From contig NZ_JAPMLM010000068.1 of NCBI RefSeq assembly GCF_026410195.1, positions 377,001 to 441,000 of the forward strand: a stretch of 64,000 nucleotides of DNA, written 5' to 3'. A program made the position numbers and the translations under genes. Shown here piece after piece: positions 59,421-64,000 of this stretch; the stretch's first letter is position 1, and every line of letters starts with the position of its first letter. The DNA is from Xanthomarina sp. F2636L. GTDB taxonomy: Bacteria; Bacteroidota; Bacteroidia; Flavobacteriales; Flavobacteriaceae. The notes beneath the pieces were generated by a model. The model was not told the DNA's origin, ran no database searches, and was given only the letters and a program-made list of their open reading frames with translations.

Positions 59421-59867
59421 ATGTCTGGAACTTTAAATAAAGTCATGCTCATTGGGCATTTAGGTGATGAAGTAAAAATGCACTATTTTGATGGTGGAAA
59501 TTGTATTGGTCGTTTTCCTTTGGCTACAAACGAAACTTATACAAACAAACAAACCAACGAGCGTATTACTAACACTGAATGGCATAATATAGTTGTGAGG
59601 AACAAAGCAGCCGAAATTTGCGAAAAATATTTATCCAAAGGGGATAAAGTATATATTGAAGGTAGAATAAAAACTAGAAAATGGCAGGACGATAGTGGAA
59701 ACGATAGATACTCTACCGAAATTCACTGTACGGATTTTACATTTTTAAGTACTAAAAATGAAAACGAAAATCAGCAAGCAAGTAATCAAGCTGCTCACAA
59801 ACCAGTTGATAGCAACAAAAATCAACCTGGTCAACAAATAGAAAAAGAAGACGATCTGCCTTTTTAA
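59421..59867 (+). CDS. ssb: Single-stranded DNA-binding protein
   Basis: 148 residues. The OB-fold spans about 3-108 (LNKVMLIGHLGDEVKMHYFD, then TEWHNIVVRNKAAEICEKYL and YIEGRIKTRKWQDDSGNDRY). A Gln/Asn-rich linker is followed by the acidic partner-binding tip EKEDDLPF. It coats single-stranded DNA in replication and repair and recruits partners through the tip. The same final residues occur in the DUF3127 protein at 25088-25462. Confidence 0.96.
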   Translation: MSGTLNKVMLIGHLGDEVKMHYFDGGNCIGRFPLATNETYTNKQTNERITNTEWHNIVVRNKAAEICEKYLSKGDKVYIEGRIKTRKWQDDSGNDRYSTEIHCTDFTFLSTKNENENQQASNQAAHKPVDSNKNQPGQQIEKEDDLPF

Positions 59868-59898
59868 CCATAATATTGTATAATTAAACCTATAATCA

Positions 59899-61230
59899 TT
59901 GGATCCTGAACCCACGAGTTTTTATGCGTTAATATCAACAACCATCCAAAACGACTTAATCGGGATGATTGATTTTTCAATCGTTTTTGGTTTTGGACTG
60001 CTTATTCTATTACTTATGTGCTCTGCTCTTATTTCTGGCGCTGAAGTAGCGCTTTTTTCTTTAAACAGAACGGATATAGAAGATGGTTTAGAAGCGAACC
60101 CAAATACCTTTAAAATTATTTCTTCACTTTTAGAAAGGCCTAAAAAACTATTAGCAACCATCTTGGTAGCCAATAATTTTATAAACATTGGTATTGTTAT
60201 TTTGTTTGCCTATTTAGGCAATTTTTTATTTACTGGAATATCACAACCTGTTATTCGATTTATTGTAGAAGTCGTTGTAATTACATTCTTAATTTTACTA
60301 TTTGGAGAAATTTTGCCTAAAATATATGCTAGCAGAAATAAATTAAAATTCTCTAACTTCATGGCTTATCCTTTAAGAGTTTTAGATGTTCTCTTTTCGC
60401 CTATAAGTTTACCCATGCGAAGCATCACATTGGGTATTCATGGGAGGTTAGGGAAACAAAAATCTAATTTAAGTGTAGACCAGCTTTCGCAAGCCTTGGA
60501 GTTAACTAGCGAACACGACACCACCAAAGAAGAACAAAAGATTCTTCAAGGGATTGTGTCTTTTGGAAACACAGACACCAAACAAGTTATGCGTCCAAGA
60601 ATCGATATTTTTGCATTAAATATCACTCAAAAATACTTGGAGATTATCCCTGATATAGTAAACCATGGATATTCCAGAATCCCTGTCTTTGAAGACAACA
60701 TAGATAAAATTAAAGGAATTTTATATGTTAAAGATTTGCTTCCTTACATAGATAGAAAGCAATTTGATTGGACAACTCTTTTAAGAGAGCCGTTCTTTGT
60801 TCCTGAAAATAAAAAACTAGACGATTTAATGGCAGAGTTTCAGGAGAAAAAAGTTCATCTTGCTGTGGTTGTAGATGAATATGGAGGTACTTCTGGGCTT
60901 ATTTCGTTAGAAGATATTATTGAAGAAATAGTTGGAGATATTAGCGACGAATACGATGATGAAGGGTTGGTATATTCTAAACTAGATGACAAAAATTATG
61001 CTTTTGAAGGCAAAACAGCTTTAAAAGATTTTTATAAAATCATCAAACTGGAAGATGATATGCTTTTTGAAGATGAAAAAGGAGAAGCAGAAACCATTGC
61101 AGGTTTTGTTTTAGAAATTTCTGGTGGATTTCCAAAAATTGGAAGTAAAATAAAATTCGAAAATTACGTTTTTACTATTGAAGCTTTAGACAACAAACGT
61201 ATTAAACGAGTAAAAATCACCTTACCATGA
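59899..61230 (+). CDS. gldE: Gliding motility-associated protein GldE
   Basis: 443 residues from a TTG start (MDPEPTSF). Three or four membrane segments lie in a DUF21 domain (about 25-190, with LISGAEVALFSLNRTD). Two CBS domains (about 205-330) and a CorC/HlyC-type transporter-associated domain complete it. The closest general family is the hemolysin C/CorC proteins; the position just before gldD identifies it as GldE, an accessory gliding protein. The coding end overlaps the gldD start by 4 bases (ATGA), so the two are translationally coupled. Confidence 0.93.
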   Translation: MDPEPTSFYALISTTIQNDLIGMIDFSIVFGFGLLILLLMCSALISGAEVALFSLNRTDIEDGLEANPNTFKIISSLLERPKKLLATILVANNFINIGIVILFAYLGNFLFTGISQPVIRFIVEVVVITFLILLFGEILPKIYASRNKLKFSNFMAYPLRVLDVLFSPISLPMRSITLGIHGRLGKQKSNLSVDQLSQALELTSEHDTTKEEQKILQGIVSFGNTDTKQVMRPRIDIFALNITQKYLEIIPDIVNHGYSRIPVFEDNIDKIKGILYVKDLLPYIDRKQFDWTTLLREPFFVPENKKLDDLMAEFQEKKVHLAVVVDEYGGTSGLISLEDIIEEIVGDISDEYDDEGLVYSKLDDKNYAFEGKTALKDFYKIIKLEDDMLFEDEKGEAETIAGFVLEISGGFPKIGSKIKFENYVFTIEALDNKRIKRVKITLP

Positions 61231-61817
61231 ATCCAATAAAATATCGTGTTTTAGTTATTAGTACCTTATTTTTGAGTCTGTCTTGCGCCCAAGATCCTGT
61301 GCCAAAACCTCAAGCTTATTTAAGATTAGAATTTCCTGAAGCTTCATATCAAAAATTAGAGACTAATTTACCATTCACTATAGAAAGAAACCTGTTAGCA
61401 ACCAAGATAGAAACCAAAACTATTAAAGGCCCAACAGAAAGTTATGGCATTACAATTCAATACCCAAACTTAAAAGGTTCCATCTACCTTACCTATAAAA
61501 GCATTGATAATAAGAAAGAGAATTTAATAGCCTTTTTACGCGATGCTCAAAAATTCACCCAAGAACACACCAAAAAAGCAGATGAAATAGTTGAACAGCC
61601 ATATGAAAATAATAAAAGAAGAGTATATGGCATGTTATACGAAGTTGGTGGAAACGCAGCTTCTCAATCACAATTTTATGTCACAGATAGCATCAACCAC
61701 TTTTTAACAGGCTCTTTATATTTTTACGCCAAACCTAATTACGACTCTATTTATCCAGCTGCCAAATATCTTGAAAAAGACATCAAGCATATTATGGAAA
61801 CTGTTTCCTGGAAATAG
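61227..61817 (+). CDS. gldD: Gliding motility lipoprotein GldD
   Basis: 196 residues with a lipobox (LFLSLSC) and the conserved opening PKPQAYLRLEFPEASYQ. GldD is a lipoprotein needed for gliding and for type IX secretion in Flavobacterium johnsoniae. Later parts (GITIQYPNLKGSIYLTYK, then GNAASQSQFYVTDS) fit the family. The start codon overlaps the gldE stop. The giant adhesin, PorP/SprF and the three type A cargo genes in this window would depend on the same system. Confidence 0.95.
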   Translation: MNPIKYRVLVISTLFLSLSCAQDPVPKPQAYLRLEFPEASYQKLETNLPFTIERNLLATKIETKTIKGPTESYGITIQYPNLKGSIYLTYKSIDNKKENLIAFLRDAQKFTQEHTKKADEIVEQPYENNKRRVYGMLYEVGGNAASQSQFYVTDSINHFLTGSLYFYAKPNYDSIYPAAKYLEKDIKHIMETVSWK

Positions 61818-61877
61818 AACCCTTTTAAAATATTTTTTATATTTATCCTTTAACTAAATATAATTAGTCTTTAACAC

Positions 61878-63002
61878 ATGCCTTTTTCACGTATTACTAC
61901 ACTTGTTTTATTAGTTTTTATAATTATTTTTTCTTGTAATAAAAATGATAATATAGAAATGGATACTGATTTCTATATAGCGTTACCTACTCCACCAGTT
62001 AAAGTTATAAATACAAGTGGCTCATGGCTGGTTTACGAGATGCATATTAAAACTTCAGCTATAGAAAAGGTAGATATTTTTTATGATACTATTTTATTAT
62101 TGTCTTACTCAGATTTTATCACGAAAGATAATTTGCACATTGCAAGTATTTGGCTTGAGTATCCTGAAGAAGGTTGGGAGAAACAGAAAATTGTACATGA
62201 ATTTGAATATCGAGACTCCAGAAATACGCTACAGTTACACACTTTTAATTTAACAGTTGAAAATCAGTACACAAATCCTAAAACAATTCAATTTCCGGTA
62301 CCTCAAGGTGTTTGGTTAGCAGAAGGCGCTCCTGGCTGTACCTCTTATCACACAAGAGCAATATTTCCATATCAAAATTTAATCTACGATGAAACACAAA
62401 AGGGTTATTTAATAGGAAACAACCCTCAACGTTTCGCCATAGACTATGCCTTATTAAAAAACAATCTCCCATATATAAATAATGGTAAAAATTTAACTGA
62501 TTGGTACTGCTATAACCTTCCTGTTAAAGCTGTAGAAGGAGGGAAAGTACTTTTTACTGAAAACAGTATTCCAGATAATACTACTCCTGGAGAATTAGAT
62601 TACGAAACCAATACTTCCAATGCTTCAGGAAATGTCGTGTATATTGGACACCCTGATGGCACCATTAGTGTTTATTGTCATTTAGTGCCAAATTCAATTG
62701 TAGTAAATGTGGGAAACATTGTAACAACCGGTCAAATTCTAGGGCGCCTGGGCAACTCAGGGAATTCATTTGCACCGCATTTACATATGCATATACTAAC
62801 AAACCCAGAAGACAAAGAATTAATAGAGTATGCAGATGGTCTTTTTATGGAAAGTCTTCCATACAAATTTTCTGAATTCAATAAATTAGGAGCCTTGGCT
62901 CCAGGCTATCTAGATGAAAGCCCAATAATTCCATTTACTCCAAATATGCATGAGAGTCATTCTGAAATGCTACCATCTGAGAGTGATGTTATAGAGTTTT
63001 AA
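61878..63002 (+). CDS. M23 peptidase-like lipoprotein with altered zinc site
   Basis: 374 residues with a lipobox (IIIFSC). The first half is a beta-rich domain I cannot assign. The second half resembles LytM/M23 domains: RFAIDYA at the first metal site, GGKVLF, GHPDGTISVYCHL, VTTGQILGRLGNSGNS and APHLHMHI. The Asp and the final HxH are present, but the His expected before the Asp (HxxxD) is Arg. Some relatives share this change. It may bind metal differently or be an inactive regulator of cell-wall hydrolysis. Confidence 0.78.
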   Translation: MPFSRITTLVLLVFIIIFSCNKNDNIEMDTDFYIALPTPPVKVINTSGSWLVYEMHIKTSAIEKVDIFYDTILLLSYSDFITKDNLHIASIWLEYPEEGWEKQKIVHEFEYRDSRNTLQLHTFNLTVENQYTNPKTIQFPVPQGVWLAEGAPGCTSYHTRAIFPYQNLIYDETQKGYLIGNNPQRFAIDYALLKNNLPYINNGKNLTDWYCYNLPVKAVEGGKVLFTENSIPDNTTPGELDYETNTSNASGNVVYIGHPDGTISVYCHLVPNSIVVNVGNIVTTGQILGRLGNSGNSFAPHLHMHILTNPEDKELIEYADGLFMESLPYKFSEFNKLGALAPGYLDESPIIPFTPNMHESHSEMLPSESDVIEF

Positions 63003-63004
63003 AT

Positions 63005-63047
63005 AAAAAAAGCATCTCTCTGAACATTTCAGAGAGATGCTTTTTTT
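63005..63047. terminator. Bidirectional hairpin terminator
   Basis: A perfect 19-bp stem (63005-63023 with 63029-63047) with T runs on both strands. It separates the convergent M23-like and heavy-metal lipoprotein genes. Confidence 0.88.
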
Positions 63048-63062
63048 ATAAGTTAAGAAAAA

Positions 63063-63602
63063 TTAAGCTTTCCCTTTATCGGCACAACAAGCCATTTTAC
63101 AGTCTTCTTTACACGACATTTTCTTGTCCGTTGAAGTTTCAGAAGTTTCTGCTTTGTCTGCGCAACAAGCTTTTTTACAGTCTTTATCGCAAACTTTTTT
63201 ATCAGCATCTACATCTTCACCAAAAGCATCTACAGTATGCATATCTGTAACAGAATACATATCTCCAGCTTTTTTAACAACTTCTTCTAAAGATGTTGCG
63301 TTTACTTTAGCTTCATCATACTCAACCATAGCTAATTTCTTGTCAAAATCTACTGATGCAGATTTTACACCTTCCATTTTTGCCATTTTCTTTTCAATGG
63401 TTTTTGCACAACCCATAGCGCATGTCATTCCTTCAATGGTAAACTCTGCTTTTGCATAAGTAGCATTTAGATCTAAAGAAGCTACTTCTTCCGTAGTTGT
63501 TTCAACTTCAACTGTTTTTACTTCAGGAGTTGTTTCGTTTTTACAAGCTGTTACAAAAACAGCTAAGAGTAATAACCCGATAATATTTTTTAATGCTTTC
63601 AT
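63063..63602 (-). CDS. Heavy-metal-associated lipoprotein with Cys-rich tail
   Basis: 179 residues. After a lipobox (VFVTAC) and a Thr/Glu-rich linker comes an HMA domain (about 50-115) with the metal site GMTCAMGCAKTI, a CxxxC rather than the usual CxxC. The tail has two related Cys clusters (CDKDCKKACCADK and CKEDCKMACCADK), giving eight more Cys. It probably binds soft metals or thiol-reactive ions at the cell envelope. It is transcribed alone and is not adjacent to the efflux island at 29.6-37.6 kb. Confidence 0.85.
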   Translation of the reverse strand: MKALKNIIGLLLLAVFVTACKNETTPEVKTVEVETTTEEVASLDLNATYAKAEFTIEGMTCAMGCAKTIEKKMAKMEGVKSASVDFDKKLAMVEYDEAKVNATSLEEVVKKAGDMYSVTDMHTVDAFGEDVDADKKVCDKDCKKACCADKAETSETSTDKKMSCKEDCKMACCADKGKA

Positions 63603-63626
63603 TATTTTTAAAAATTAATTTACATA

Positions 63627-63661
63627 CAAAATTACTAATAATTACTATTTATTGCATCAAA
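63627..63661 (-). promoter_or_regulatory. Promoter for the heavy-metal lipoprotein: TTTG - 23 bases - TAATTTTG
   Basis: Minus strand: a TTTG at 63658-63661, a 23-base spacer, and TAATTTTG at 63627-63634, near the upper end of the known spacing. The ATG at 63602 is 25 bases downstream of the -7 box. Confidence 0.5.
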
Positions 63662-63691
63662 AATAGCAATTTTGTGCTTTGATAAAAATAT

Positions 63692-64000
63692 ATGAAGAAT
63701 ATTCAGGTTAAATGGTTGTATTTATTTGTCTTGTCCTTAATTTGGGGAAGCTCTTTTATTTTAATTAAAAAATCCCTTCTCGGTCTAACTCCTTATCAAT
63801 TGGGCGCCTTAAGAACTATCATTACTGCTGTGTTTCTATTTGTTGTAGGGTTTAAAAGTATCAAGAAAATAGAAAAATCTCAGTGGAAATGGATTGCGCT
63901 TTCAGGATTTTTGGGTTCGTTCTTTCCTGCATTTTTATTCGCCGTTGCCGAAACTGAAATTGATAGTGCTGTTGCTTCCATTTTAAATTCCTTAGTACCT
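63692..64000 (+). CDS. EamA/DMT family transporter, N-terminal part (cut by the window edge)
   Basis: 103 codons are visible from the ATG at 63692, with no stop before the window edge. The opening KWLYLFVLSLIWGSSFILIK, then SLLGLTPYQLGALRTIITAV and SGFLGSFFPAFLFAVAETEI, match the first EamA repeat of drug/metabolite transporters. WGSSF is a family hallmark. Such proteins usually have ten membrane segments and move metabolites across the inner membrane. The substrate is unknown. Confidence 0.88.
   Translation, partial: MKNIQVKWLYLFVLSLIWGSSFILIKKSLLGLTPYQLGALRTIITAVFLFVVGFKSIKKIEKSQWKWIALSGFLGSFFPAFLFAVAETEIDSAVASILNSLVP

Noticed and set aside
1-64000. Prophage, integrative element or defence island
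   Set aside because: No integrase, transposase, recombinase, restriction, toxin-antitoxin or phage structural gene is found; gene content is typical chromosomal flavobacterial.

Overview
The window comes from the chromosome of a Bacteroidota bacterium, almost certainly a member of the Flavobacteriaceae. The evidence is the AT-rich composition, the gliding lipoproteins/proteins GldD and GldE, type IX secretion (T9SS) sorting domains of types A and B, PorP/SprF and PorE-like partners, Bacteroidota-only families (DUF4271, DUF4296, DUF3098, DUF3127), starts without Shine-Dalgarno sequences, and repeated -7 boxes of the form TAnnTTTG. The genus cannot be fixed from the sequence. I see no rRNA, tRNA, CRISPR array, integrase, transposase or prophage gene. 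Coding density is high and no gene-free stretch exceeds 300 bases. The largest gaps are 57478-57736 (a structured region), 46406-46639 (upstream of the giant adhesin) and 7593-7801 (a terminator, otherwise nothing seen).

Region by region. 1-6.6 kb: tyrS, an NAD-dependent epimerase, an operon on the minus strand (polyprenol-phosphate mannose synthase-like GT2, dihydroorotase, DUF4296 lipoprotein), then DUF4271 and a uroporphyrinogen-III synthase-like gene. 6.6-9.7 kb: three T9SS type A cargo genes, two of them leucine-rich-repeat paralogues. 9.8-19.2 kb: pckA, DUF423, a saccharopine-dehydrogenase-like gene paired with an Lrp regulator, Bax-inhibitor-1-like, a membrane zinc protease, a secreted unknown, and a leuS with an enlarged leucine-specific insertion. 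19.3-23 kb: ftsX, DUF3098, uppP, truB and a TonB-like gene run in one direction. 23-29.6 kb: small housekeeping genes (thioredoxin-like, tag, aat, DUF3127, flavin reductase, histidine kinase with zinc-ribbon partner, HIT, greA, a Rieske-fold lipoprotein).

29.6-37.6 kb is a divalent-metal efflux island: a P1B-4 ATPase, a periplasmic adaptor, a CzcA-type pump fused to its own TolC/CzcC-type outer-membrane channel, and a small exported His-rich protein. It is followed by a 1144-residue outer-membrane barrel of unknown function, xth, an OmpA lipoprotein, an eight-haem cytochrome fused to HEAT and TPR repeats, and an aldo/keto reductase. 46.6-55.9 kb is a surface cassette: a 2127-residue T9SS type B adhesin, PorP/SprF and a PorE-like OmpA protein. 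55.9-61.8 kb holds the RNase E/G gene, a structured intergenic region, a 29-residue basic protein gene, HU, mutY, ssb, gldE and gldD. The window closes with an M23-like lipoprotein, a Cys-rich heavy-metal-associated lipoprotein and the start of an EamA transporter cut by the window edge.

The best candidates for something undescribed are the multi-hairpin RNA region 57559-57729, the 29-residue basic protein beside it, a DUF3127 protein ending in the same acidic DDLPF tip as SSB, and a possible 5'-end hairpin in the greA leader.
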